Below, one piece after another: positions 43,722 through 54,312 of a DNA stretch of 64,000 bases. The DNA lies in assembly GCF_001641265.1 (NCBI RefSeq), contig NW_020167528.1, forward strand, positions 930,001 through 994,000. Direction: 5' to 3'. Position numbers and translations under genes: made by a program. Below the pieces are notes generated by a model. It saw only the letters and a program-made list of their open reading frames with translations, was not told the origin of the DNA and made no database searches. Within the stretch, counting starts at the first letter, position 1. The number at the start of each line of letters is the position of its first letter. The DNA comes from Pseudogymnoascus destructans (lineage: Eukaryota; Ascomycota; Leotiomycetes; Thelebolales; Thelebolaceae).

Positions 43722-46596
43722 CTAGAAGACAGCCGCGAGTCCGCTCTTAGATTGGCGCTTGCTGAACCTATTCCGTTTCGGTGGTGCATCTTCTTGGTTC
43801 TTTGTCAGGTTTTTGCGACCGTTGCGGTCGGTAACACCCATTCCCTCAGGATACGTGTTCCCGCCGCCAAGGGTGCTTGTCGGACTTGACACCGATGATG
43901 ACATCTCGGCGAAGTTGCCGTCGTTGTTGTAAGAACCCAACATGCTTTGTGACATCGCGAAGTCCTTCGCGCTATCGAGAGTTTCAATCCACTCTTCAGG
44001 GGTTGTTCGACCCAGGTCCGACGAGCTATTAGATGATCGCTCTTCAAACGAATAATGGGTTCCATGCTATAAACCATTAGATATCACTTTAGTAAACACA
44101 GCAACTACCAAAACTCACCGTATCTACACACCACCCTGCCTGCCCCTTCAGTTCTGCCTGTAACCGCCACGTGCAATCGGAAGCCAAGAGAGATATTTCC
44201 GTCTTCGACTTCTTCTCATCCCCTCCAGCAGCTGCCAAAATAATCCGGGCGCTCGAGGTAACCATGACTAGCCTCTGCCTCTTCTTGATAGTGCTTCCAC
44301 CAAAAAAGCGGGAGAACTTATTGTCGCTCTTGCCGTTGTCGCCGCTTTTAGATCCCGGGCTGTGGGCTATTGGGCTTGAAGTAACCATGAGATTCCCAAG
44401 CTTGAGTATTCTCTCATTATTCCGAGTTAGTACAGGAGACCATTCAATATCTAGCTGGCTGGGAGGTGGCAGTTCAGTAATTACTCGTGGTTTTGGTCTT
44501 GAACTGCTGCTACCATTCGCACCACGGGGTGTTGATATTGGCTGTGGGGAACTCTGGTATCCGTCCAATTTGATAACGTGCGGTTTTTGCGAAGGGGGGA
44601 CATGAGGCATTAACCTCGGCGCCTTTTGCCTCCATAAGCTGCGACCCCACTTCACGCCATCGAAGAATTCGTGGTTCTTAATATGCTCCATGGACAGCCG
44701 CCTCTGCGGGTCATGGACCAATAAGCGTTCTACCAAGTCTCTTGCTGCCGGAGGAAAGCCAGGCGGAAACTCGTAATCCAACCCAACAATTTTCTGGAAC
44801 GTCAAGTACTCATTCGCAGCCTTGAAAGGCGGCCTTCCTGAGAGTAGCTGATATATGATGCAGCCGAACGCCCAGAGATCGCTTGCTTTGCAAGCGTTTT
44901 TGTCCGTGAGCAGCTCCGGGCTGACATACTCTGCCGTGCCAACAAATGACGCTGCTCGATTATCGTCATCCTCCTTGTCCATCTCGAGAAGGCCCTGTTT
45001 CGGCACAGCATATGGGTCTTTTAACAGCTTCGCCGTTCCAAAATCGGTAATTTTTACGTGCATTTGATCGTCGAGAAGAACGTTCTCAGGCTTCAAATCT
45101 CGGTGAATCACACCACGAGAGTGCATGTAGTCGATGGCATCCAAAATTTGCGCACCATAGAAACGGGTGCATTCCACGTCGAATGTGCCAATCTTCTTCA
45201 ACACTCCGAGGAGTTCCCCGTTGCTCGCCACATCCAGAACATAGTATAATGACTTTTCATCCTGAAACGTGTAGTATAGTCGAACAATGCCCGGGTGTTC
45301 CGTCAGACGGTTGAGCGTATTCTTCTCAATATTGACATATTTGATCTTCTTTTCCTTGATGATGTGCCTTTTGTCGAGTACTTTGACTGCATACTCTTTC
45401 AATGTCTGGCGATCTGTCGCAGCCAGGACAGTGCTGTATGACCCTTCACCGAGTGTTCGACCAAACGAGAAATCCCTAACGCCCTTCTTTACAGATCTTA
45501 AAACTGGCTTGCCGCTCGAATCGATTTCTTGTCGCACGCCAACTGCAGCCCCCCTTTCTTTCCACTCTTCACTGCTTGCTTGGAGTGGACCGTCCAGGCC
45601 GTATGATTGCGATCCGCCCGGAGGAGCTGGATTGGGCGCCATATTCGGGTTCGCAATTCCCCGACCACCTCCCAAAGCCCTCGAGCTATCTCGTGTTGAA
45701 CCATTGCCGAGTAAAATTGGCTGACTTTGACTGTATGATCGATCTCTATGGCTATCATCTCGAATTTCTGCACCAGCTGCCATGACTGCTTCTGCATTTC
45801 GCGATTCTATCCTCGGAGCGCTACTGTGCACGGAATTGCTTGAAGATTCGGTTGGTAGCCGATATGAACCAGGTTGCCGAGATGGTATGTTGTTTGCAGG
45901 CGGCGGGGTGTGCGAGTACGCGCCAGAGACAGGCCTACCCCCAGAATAGCCGCGTTCCCTGCCTGGTGCATGGCTCGACTGAAACGGAGGAAACAACGCT
46001 TCTTGTTGGGCCTGGTGGTTGAAGGGCATGGACTGTCCCGGCCTGTAATTCTGCGCACAGGGCCCACGGCCCTGTTCTTGTGTAGCTGCTGACGGCTCAG
46101 TAGGTTCCGGTGTATGTCTTCGCGACGGCCTTCTACTGTCGACGGATAAGCCAGACAGCCGAGGGGCTTCTGGATCGTTGGCCGGTTCGCTGCGCCTCAG
46201 CATGTTGAAAAGCGAGCGACGTTTTTGTTGAGGTTCAGTTGATCCATCCATTGTCATGTCTACAATTTCCCGACTTGCCACAAATGGTGGAGTGTCTGTA
46301 GTGACTGTTGATGAGTCGTGAGGCCCTCTGTCTGGGTTAGCAATACGCAAACCACCAAACGAATGTGTGAGGCTCAGGTTGTCGGGTGTAGAGTTCATTG
46401 AGCCAGGGGTTAGGCTTTCAGGATGTGGGGACGATATGCCACCCATGCCAATTTGTGGTGCTCCGCGCTTCGTCTGATCGTGTGGATTCGAAGAGTTGAC
46501 AGACTGGGCGCCCTGTTGTGACGTTCCTTGGAAAGATTGTCCACCAGTTCCACCCGGTCCCACCGAGACACCAGACCCGTCGCGAGGGAAGGACAT
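43722..46596 (-). CDS. PDK1/Pkh1-type serine/threonine protein kinase
   Basis: This is a phosphoinositide-dependent kinase that phosphorylates the activation loop of AGC kinases (Ypk, Sch9, Pkc1). Exons 44119-46596 and 43722-44066 give 940 aa; donor GTGAGT, acceptor TATAG. Residues 1 to about 370 are Ser/Pro/Gln-rich. The kinase domain (about 375-650) has the Gly loop GEGSYSTV, AVKVLDK, HRDLKPENVLL (about 499), DFG (about 517), SFVGTAEYVSPE and the PDK1-like NGELLGVLKKIGTFD. Near 765-870 there is a PH-like domain (RQRLVMVTSSARIILAA, KTEISLLASDCTWRLQ), continued by exon 2 (THGTHYSFEE, TPEEWIETLDSAKDF). All catalytic residues are present. The C-terminal tail is basic (KRNRFSKRQSK). The gene is divergent from the next unknown gene. 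Confidence 0.9.
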
Positions 46597-47352
46597 ATTA
46601 TCCTGATCTTGTCAGCTTATTTATAACCGATTCCTGTTATGCTTTTCCAATAGCTTCGGATAGCCCTCCAAGGTGCTGCCAGCCAAGGCGATGAGGTGGC
46701 AATCGATTGTCGGCGAGCCCCAGCTGCGATAGGGTGCTACGGTGGATAGTGGTGAGCTAGTCGTTTGGCCCCTTCTGGGGCAGAGCCTCTCACTTTCAGC
46801 AACGTGAATTATCGAGACAGGTTGTGTCGTGGTTGTGTTTATGTTCGTTGTCCGTCGCTGATACTAGCGGAAGTAGTGGAGTGCCAGGATGATGGAAATT
46901 GGTAAAAGGGTACCCAGAGGTCGTGGCCTTGCGCGTACAATACGATGATTCTGACACAGACAGCTTTGGCATATTATAAATAGATCGACATGTAATCAAA
47001 CCCATTACGTTGCTATATACAGTATTGATCTCTCGTTTTCTTCTATATGCGGTTGTTTAGATGGAGCAATTGAGCTCTGCGCCGTGGCATACACGTACTA
47101 TGGTCGGCTGTGCACCGTGGCTATTCAAGAACAACGGCGGCGGTTCCTGGTCGTTCTTGCCGTTTATGTTTACCACACATATAGATTATACTCTACTGGA
47201 GAGGTCCCTTGCTCCTTCCATATGAAGGATAGTTTCAGTACTAGAATTGAAAAACTTCGTAGTCATCACTATCTGAGCATTGTCGGTCAGCTCAGCAATT
47301 GTTGGAAGCTCATTGCGCATTTGGGAAGCGTGTACTCACCCAGTCGTTCATC
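46597..47352. promoter_or_regulatory. Divergent region PDK1-type kinase/unknown gene
   Basis: About 750 bp between two starts. No defined site was recognised. An upstream in-frame extension of the plus-strand gene exists (from a TTG near 47299), but the first ATG in the frame is at 47353. Confidence 0.35.
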
Positions 47353-49272
47353 ATGCTTCGGCCTTCTCCTACTATAATATCTCTTTCCAAAAGGGACGTG
47401 GTAGAGCATTTAGAGAACGTCGTCCGCAAAGCCGCAACATCACGATGCGGCGGTGCTGAACAACCTGGAGGTACGAGGTTCATGCAACCACTTTATAATC
47501 GCCAGTCAACTTTCACGGAAGATGCCAGAGCTGGTACGTCTTGGGGCCAGTCCAGTTTTCAAGGCACTGCTAGATTCAACACCGGGGATACTATCGGAGG
47601 CCAATCTGACGGTGTAGATGTCTCTTCAGGATCCAAATCCTCAGATGGCTCTGATACCGATGAGGCTTCTCAGATGGTGGAGCCAATAAGCCGATTGCCG
47701 TCTCTCGACGACGAGGACTTGGGAACTGATGATGAGTACCAATTAACTAGGCTTTCGCTCCGAGATGATAATCCAAGTGAGGGCGTCGACTTAAGGCAAC
47801 CATTGGCATTTAGAAGCTCAGAATCAAGACGGCAAGAGACGCCACAGGAGAATAACTTGGGCTATGTTGGGTTTATGGAGAGACCTTCAAGGGATTCGTC
47901 GTTGTTCGGTAAATCGCTGTCCATTTCGACCTGCTGGATGTATTGTTAATATGCACTTACAGTTCCGGATGATGTGTCTACTCCCCAGGAGGCGGGGCTG
48001 CCAGCTCTGCAGCGGCTCCGTGCTCGAAATTCGTTGCCGCGATCACCATTATACAGATCTTATAATCACCGACCTTCCCCCGAAGGTAGTAGGAGCGTAG
48101 GACTGGCATCGCAACTGGTGTCTCCTGGGAGCCCCGGGGTTTTATTTTCACAGCCAGCGAGGCGTTCGAGGGACTACCGACTCCGTACACCGGCGGCATT
48201 CTCATGGGGAGAATCCAAAAAATCCAGATCAATTCTCGAGAATTTCGATATTTCGGAGCCGGATTCTCAGATTGACATGCCGCTGTCCATTGAGAGAAGT
48301 CAACTTTATAGTGCTTCGTTTCAGGGCTCTGATGGAGAAGTTAGCCATCCTTCTTCCCCGCCAACACGCATTTTCCATCCCAGTGGTGTCGCACAGCCTG
48401 AAGATGAGTTATCATCATTGCATACCACAAACTCGGAAGTCTCTCTGCATTCTCTGCATCTTCCACCGCCATTCTCGACAAGGTCGAGGAGTGGATCTGC
48501 TACTAGGTCACTTCCGGCTGGGAACTCGAGCAGCCCAGAGCGTAGTCTCGGGATTCATCATGGGGGGGATGCTGGTGATCGTTCGATAACCCCATCAGGT
48601 CTGGTTGGCCTTGATGATATCGCGGGAGGACAAGGGTTGCAACAGAGCCCAAGAGTGAGTGATAATCCAATAGTGCAGTCGGTCTTACCACAGCAGAGCT
48701 GATAGTCTCAGTCTGGCAGTGCTACTGGTAACGTCTCATCGGTGCCATTTCGTCTTGTCTCGGCGTATAGATCCAGGCCGCCGATTGGCCCATGGCATCT
48801 GCCGTCCAGGTCGTCGCCAACGACACCGCGAGTCTCTCGAGACAACAGGATTGCATCTTCCGCAGCTCGTCCCGGTCCCGCCAATACGCCATACCGCAGA
48901 TTACACGTGTATGACGAGCGAGTACCTGCATCGCTACAGCCGCAAACGCCGGAGCAATTGCCCGAGGCGCGGCACTTTAGTCAATACCACTTTTCATACA
49001 CGGCACCGGCTGGGCGTCGACACGCGAGCGCGCAACAGCCTCGATGGCAACCCCCTCGTAGACGATGGAGGCGGCGGAGTGGCAGCCCCCCTGGTCTAGA
49101 TACGCCAGGCTTCGCAGGGCTCTACGGCGGACAGGAGAACACGGACGACGAAGTGATGTTTGAGCGGGCTGCTCAGCGGCTGTTCGTCCAGCACGGGAGA
49201 AGCGGGAGGGGCGTCAACAGGTCTCCTGGCAGCACCACTCCACGAAGGGGGTCATTATTCCGAGAAGCCTAG
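47353..49272 (+). CDS. Conserved fungal Ser/Pro-rich protein, possible lost membrane tail
   Basis: Unknown function. Exons 47353-47908, 47963-48654 and 48712-49272 give 602 aa; donors GTAAAT and GTGAGT, acceptors TTACAG and CTCAG. The protein is disordered: acidic Ser-rich blocks (SRLPSLDDEDLGTDDEYQL), then a C-terminal third with YRSRPPIGPWHLPSRSSPTTPRV, QPQTPEQLPEARH, FSYTAPAGRRH and SPPGLDTPGFAGLYGGQENTDDE. That third recalls a conserved block in many Pezizomycotina proteins of unknown role, a link I make from memory. The frame stops at TAG 49270-49272, but the +1 frame continues directly with RMGFMRRLGWPKVGMGIFIS and a hydrophobic helix to TGA near 49399, so a frameshift or missed splice may have removed a membrane anchor. 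The start codon is uncertain. Confidence 0.7.
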
Positions 49273-49400
49273 GATGGGATTTATGCGACGGCTTGGCTGG
49301 CCCAAAGTCGGGATGGGGATATTCATATCATGTAACTTATTGCTATGCATATTGGTGATGTCCATACTCGATACTCGCTCGGTAGTGGATGCATTCTGAT

Positions 49401-49500
49401 TTAGCTACTAGTTAGCTACTAACTAGCTACCAACTAGCTACCAACTACGTAGCTACCAACTAGCTACCAACTAGCTACCAACTAATTAGCTACTAACTAA
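49401..49500. repeat. 11-bp tandem repeat AGCTACYAACT, 8 copies
   Basis: AGCTAC recurs at 49403, 49414, 49425, 49436, 49451, 49462, 49473 and 49488. Spacing is 11 bp except two steps of 15 bp made by 4-bp additions (CGTA and ATTA). The outer copies have AGCTACTAACT or AGCTACTAGTT and the inner ones AGCTACCAACT. It begins within about 20 bp of the end of the hydrophobic +1 frame of the previous gene. Confidence 0.95.
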
Positions 49501-50022
49501 CTTATCCCATGCGTGTCCCGCTCTCTCTCCGCTTGCCACATCTTCCCTCCCACTTCGCTCGCGTGGTCACCGTCGTCCACTCACTGACGACCTTCCCTTC
49601 CTCCCTTCCCTTCCCCCCTCCCCTTCCCCCCTTCCCTTCCCATAATCCCTCCAATCCCTCCAATCCCCGGATCCCTATCCCCATCCTCACCTTCTTATTT
49701 GTCCGCCTCTCGTCTCGTCTCGTCTCGTCTCTCCTCGCCTCTCTTCCCTCATCTGTCTCCCTCACTATCTTCCCATCTCTTCTTCCATCTCACATCTTCC
49801 TTCCTTCTCCAATTCCTCCCAACTTCAAGACCACCCTCCCCGCCACATACCCACATACCTTCAACTATTCAATTCGATTTCACCAGTTTACCTGTACTCT
49901 ATTACAAAAGACCTCATTGTCACTCTTTATTAAATAACTCTCTTCCTTTCCCCTTCACTTCTCACTTCATTACTCCCGGTTGCCTTATTATCCCTGTTCC
50001 CCGGTTGTAGCCTTGTCCGGTC
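49501..50022 (+). promoter_or_regulatory. Pyrimidine-rich promoter/5' leader
   Basis: The 520 bp before the next ATG are strongly C/T-biased on the coding strand, including CCCTTCC runs near 49590-49640 and four CGTCT pentamers at 49711-49730. Long CT tracts before the start are typical of well-expressed or regulated fungal genes with long leaders. Two open frames here (49509-49937, 49699-50010) are by-products of the bias. Confidence 0.6.
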
Positions 50023-51051
50023 ATGGGTTCCATTGGTCAATCCGCGTCGGCTTCACTCCCAGCACTCGACTTTAAAGAACAAACCTCAGCTCAGCACTTC
50101 GGAAACTATGGCACATCTTCAGTCTTCGCTCCGTCGAGCCATCACTCAATGGAAGTTGGCTCCGGCTACCAATCCCACCCAGAGCCCCAGCAACGCGCCG
50201 GCCGCAAACGCTCACGCGACGAGGCTGGAATCAACCTAGAAGACAACGATCTCTTCCGCCAGGCCGTCAACGCATCGCTTGAATTAGGCCAGAATGCGGG
50301 ATACGGCGAAGGAACAACTCTGTTCGGGCTCAATGGCTCCCTCGTCGACTCTGGCAGCGAGAAGCGATCATGCGCCGATGACGCGTACTCGCTTCCCGTC
50401 GCCCCTCCATCGATAACGCCAATGCCGATACTGCGCAGCCACAAGTCGCAGCGACTGGACATGGGCAACGTGTCTTCAAAGACGGAGGAAGGAAATGCCT
50501 GGAATGGCAACACGCCCTCGTCGAGCCCGACCAGGCAGAGCCCGAAGCGAGGTCCTACAGTCGATGATTACACGATGCACCTCGGTGTCGGATGGAGCAG
50601 GATAAGCAACGACGTGGACATGCAGGCCGCAGCCCGGGGATGGGCGAAGTACATCGGGAACCACTTCCACATCAGCAGCCCGAAGATACTCTTACAGAGC
50701 AACGGCCTCGCGAGCTACCTCGTCGAAGCGAAGGAGGGCTGGTTCCTTTTCGGCGAGGACTTGGCACAGGGAAGGCTGGTCGCGACGTCGCTGGACCGGA
50801 CGTTTGATAACCTCCGCACCTCGCCGCCGGTCTTTGATGGAGCGGAGGTCTTGGTTCCTGTCACTGAGCCGACGAAACAGGCTGTGGAGGCAACGAATCA
50901 GGATATGGTGGATGAGGAGCCGCATGTTTACGCGGGCTCGATGAATCGGAGGAAGGAGTACTTGATTAGCTCTGGGATGATGGGGGATGGTAGAGCTGGG
51001 TTTCATGATATCAGCCGGCAGGATCCGGAGGATGGGATGGATATGAGCTGA
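50023..51051 (+). CDS. Conserved fungal protein of unknown function
   Basis: A single exon of 342 codons; ATG context GTCATGG. The N-terminal 170 residues are Ser-rich and disordered with a basic patch (GRKRSRDEAGINLED), possibly nuclear. The C-terminal half is ordered: VDDYTMHLGVGWSRISNDVDMQAAARGWAKYIGNHF, ILLQSNGLASYLVEAKEGWFLFGEDL and GRLVATSLDRTFDNL. This looks like a small conserved domain I have seen in uncharacterised Pezizomycotina proteins. No catalytic motif or DNA-binding fold is evident. The long CT-rich leader suggests post-transcriptional or strong transcriptional control. A transcription-linked role is a guess from the basic patch. Confidence 0.75.
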   Translation: MGSIGQSASASLPALDFKEQTSAQHFGNYGTSSVFAPSSHHSMEVGSGYQSHPEPQQRAGRKRSRDEAGINLEDNDLFRQAVNASLELGQNAGYGEGTTLFGLNGSLVDSGSEKRSCADDAYSLPVAPPSITPMPILRSHKSQRLDMGNVSSKTEEGNAWNGNTPSSSPTRQSPKRGPTVDDYTMHLGVGWSRISNDVDMQAAARGWAKYIGNHFHISSPKILLQSNGLASYLVEAKEGWFLFGEDLAQGRLVATSLDRTFDNLRTSPPVFDGAEVLVPVTEPTKQAVEATNQDMVDEEPHVYAGSMNRRKEYLISSGMMGDGRAGFHDISRQDPEDGMDMS

Positions 51052-51772
51052 GTCTATGGGGAGGTTACGAGATGAAGATCCAATGCGCTGGGGCTTATGA
51101 ATAGAGCTTAAAAACCAGCTTGCCTATAATGGCTTGGATGGAAGGGTGGTGTGTTATATAAATGCTCGTGTCGCTCAAAAGTGCGAAGAGGCATTGCAAT
51201 GCTAGGAATTGATACCTGCTATAGAATTGAAGACAACATAATTGCTCAATTTAACACAAGTTTCAAGGAACTGGATGATTGAAAAGTTGTGATGTGACAA
51301 TGATAGTTATGGGTGATTTAAGAACTGTGATTTTATCCATAGTTGCTGTATGGCTGTTTGTTGTTTGTGGGTGACTGTGACGCACGGTCCTCTTGGTCGG
51401 GCTTTGCCACCATCGGTCGCCCGGCTGTGAATAGCATCAAGAATTGACGTATGGCCAAGGCTATGCCTTTGACATTCGCTGCAAGAGATAGAGCAGTAGG
51501 TTATGGATAATCTAGTTGACCCAAATGACAATTTGCAGCTTTGGTCTTCCCAAATCCCAGCTTCGCACAGAGTAACAGCCCATTGTATACATATTAAAGA
51601 CTTGGTAATTCAAGTATTACAAACAGGTTTTCTATCAACACATACGCGTCGAAAGACCAAACCGACAGCTTCGAATCCCTTCGTAGCTGCCCTCCTAACA
51701 TACACCACCATACTTTAAAACGCCTAACCGTTATCAAAACCCCAACACAACCGACGCCCCGCGCACAACCAC
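51052..51772. other. Convergent 3' region
   Basis: About 720 bp between two stop codons; A/T-rich. Short frames at 51307-51531 and 51503-51718 are not supported. No other feature was seen. Confidence 0.4.
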
Positions 51773-53478
51773 CTACCTCGCCCGGCTGCTCAACATCAAA
51801 TTGACACTCTCCCTCACATTCTCCGTCCCCCACACACTCCCTGCCCCCCCCTTCCTCCACTCCTCCCCTCCCACATCCTCCCCCCCACCCCTCGCCGCCT
51901 CGCCACAAATAACCTCAAGATCGCGCTTCTGCGAGCTAATCCACTTGAGCACGTAGTTCGCTGGGTCCTTGCCCAGCGACGTCAGGAAGGCGTGTTTAGA
52001 CTTCGAGTGCGACAGCGCCTGGATGATAGCCGAGAGCTCTTCGTTGAGCGTCGAGATGTCGCGCAGCGTGCCCGCGTAGTTGGGGTTCATGTTAAATGCG
52101 TGGAGGCGGGCGCGGAGGGCGCCGTCGATGGTGACGCGGACGTCGTAGATGGTCGGTTCGGGCTGCTTGTGGAAGTCTTGGTCGACGCGGATGGTGTAGG
52201 GGAGGCTGACGGGGGGGAGGGCGGAGAGGTGGGGGATGATGGCGTCGGTGATGCTAGGGATGTAGCCGGTGTCGCGTTGGAAGACCTGGGTGTTGGTTAG
52301 TACGGTGAAAGTGAGGAACTGAAGGCAGTCTGGTGCTTACCTGGCGCAAAATATCATCGCATCGGAATGAGCGCTTCTCGTCGTCCTCTTGGAGACCCAT
52401 CACCTTGACGTATTCCCATATTCCCGTCACGGTCTCTGCCCTTGTCGCCTCCTTCATATCTAAGATTTCGGCCAACGGAGGGCTGAGCGTGAATCGTTCT
52501 GGCGTCTCGTCCCGGACGAGGTTGATGGTGATATTCTGATTTTCGTCTCCTCCTCGCTTGAATTCGAGCACATCGAAATCCGCTGATGGAGGCAGACTTC
52601 TTGGGTTCGGAGGCAGGGCCGGTTTCTTCCACTCCACATTCTGCTCAGCTCCGTCCCTTGATCGATTCTTGTCGAAATCGACAGTCATCGATTTGAAAAA
52701 ATGCGAAAGGGCGTAGTTCTGGGATGGCCTCAACGCTTTTTTATCCATGGTTCCCTTTTTGGCGTTGTCTTCCTCGTCGTCGGAGTCCTCGTCGTCCTCC
52801 TCCTCATTATCATCCTCGTCATCACTCAGGAGCCTTCCTTCGATCTTCACCTTGTATGAGGCGTTTGAGTTGGTGTTGAAGTCGAATGCATCAACAACCA
52901 ATCCATCTCCCTGCCATTCCTGGTCATCGACGGTATTGCTTACCCAGATGCGCAGCGTCCTGTGTTTCTTCATACTGCTATTGCGCGAATTCTGGATATA
53001 CATCCTCTTCCTCATCATCGCTGCATCCAGTTTCCGTTCGACGTCGCGCAATTCTTTATATCGCTGTGCGCCATCTCCGATTATGCAGCTCTCCACGCCT
53101 TCGGGGATGTTCTTGTCTGTTGGCTTGCGGCTGCGGCGCTTCGCAAGTTCGATGGCCAGCTTCTGGCCCTCATGTTGGGCTTGCATCTGATTTGGTGCCG
53201 ACTGGAGATGTTGCCCAGTAGCCATTGGGGCTGATAAGTAACAGAGATGTTAGCAAGGGTGACCTCTAGAAATAGTTCGGCGCAAACGTCCGACGGGACA
53301 ATGTTGATGTGGTGCATCACAGATCTGGGCTAACTCGAAATACACGCTAGTAGATCCTAGAGTAACATATAACTGAAAGGGAATGACACGTACCAATCCC
53401 CTTCCTCGCGACAGGAGCGTGTGGAGACCTTTGGTTTTGTGCAGCCAGCGGCTGGAAGGAGCGATATGAAGACTGCAT
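51773..53478 (-). CDS. SWI/SNF-RSC subunit, BAF60/SWIB family (Ssr3/Snf12/Rsc6)
   Basis: This is a subunit of the nuclear chromatin remodelling complexes SWI/SNF and RSC. Exons 53394-53478, 52341-53230 and 51773-52285 give 495 aa; donors GTACGT and GTAAGC. The first small exon encodes MQSSYRSFQPLAAQNQRSPH and ...VARKGI, joining APMATGQ; without it a shorter start at 53225 would be chosen. Motifs: LAKRRSRKPTDKNIPEGVE, RYKELRDVERKLDAAMMRKRMYIQ, TLRIWVSNTVDDQ, a Glu/Asp-rich insert, the SWIB/MDM2 domain (FTLSPPLAEILDMKEATRAETVTGIWEYVKVMGLQ...FRCDDILRQVF) and the end with YAGTLRDISTLNEELS. Length and order fit Ssr3-like proteins. One such gene commonly serves both complexes in moulds. Confidence 0.9.
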
Positions 53479-54312
53479 TTCGAAATTGCACTGGGTCGTT
53501 GGTAGGTGCTTACAACAAAGTTGTCGTTGTCAAATATTGGCTTTCAGTCCAACCCAAAGGAGTCAATAGATCAGTAAATGATCATAGAAATCTGCAATTT
53601 ACCTCGGTGGCTATCCACTTAGCTACGAATCCACTCGTGTCTTCGCATCGCGTCCTACTCGAGTTTTTTAAATGCCTGAAATGCACTAGTGTGTTGTAGG
53701 ACTAGCGTGGTTTTCGCTATCATATAGCCTTCGAGTATGGGGCGACGGAGATGCTCACGACAGACGGACTTGCGACAGAAGATGCCAATCAACCAACTGC
53801 TCCACGACTCCATATCAGTATACGGAGTAGAGTATATATAAGACTGAACTTCCACCATTTCGTTTAATTGAGAGGCATCTTTGTAACAATTCCTGGGTAT
53901 TCGTTCGGATTACGCTCTATTTATATTTATAACTCAACCGACAGACCGCAATCACTCATATTCTTGAAGCTTTGGAACCGTTTCCATTCCCAAGCAACCC
54001 TACTTAACTTACATAACTCCATGGTCACAGAATCGAGGCCAGGTTAAGCATATGTTAAACGGTATACTACGGCAAATCCCAAGTCTCCTGCCAGCTTTAG
54101 ACCCAGGATAGAGAATTTGAGATGCCACACAAGACCCGCTTCATACCCAAAACGCCACAAAGACGAGCGCTTGTCGTTGGCTATTTTGGAGCCGTGTTGT
54201 ACCGAGAAAGGTCGAAGATTATGGAATAGCCCATTGGCAATCAAATAGCTTTTGTCCATACAATAAGTTTCCACTGGGACTGACTATCACCAGCAGTACT
54301 GTATCCCGCACA
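53479..54312. other. Ssr3 promoter side and hymA 3' region
   Basis: About 830 bp. No gene is supported. One TACGGAGTA 9-mer is at 53821-53829, next to TATATATA. The short minus-strand frames at 53655-53858 and 54044-54274 show no domain. Confidence 0.4.

Noticed and set aside
49509..50010. Two Ser/Pro/Leu-rich frames before the 342-residue gene
   Set aside because: They are by-products of CT-tract composition, overlap in two frames and carry no motif.
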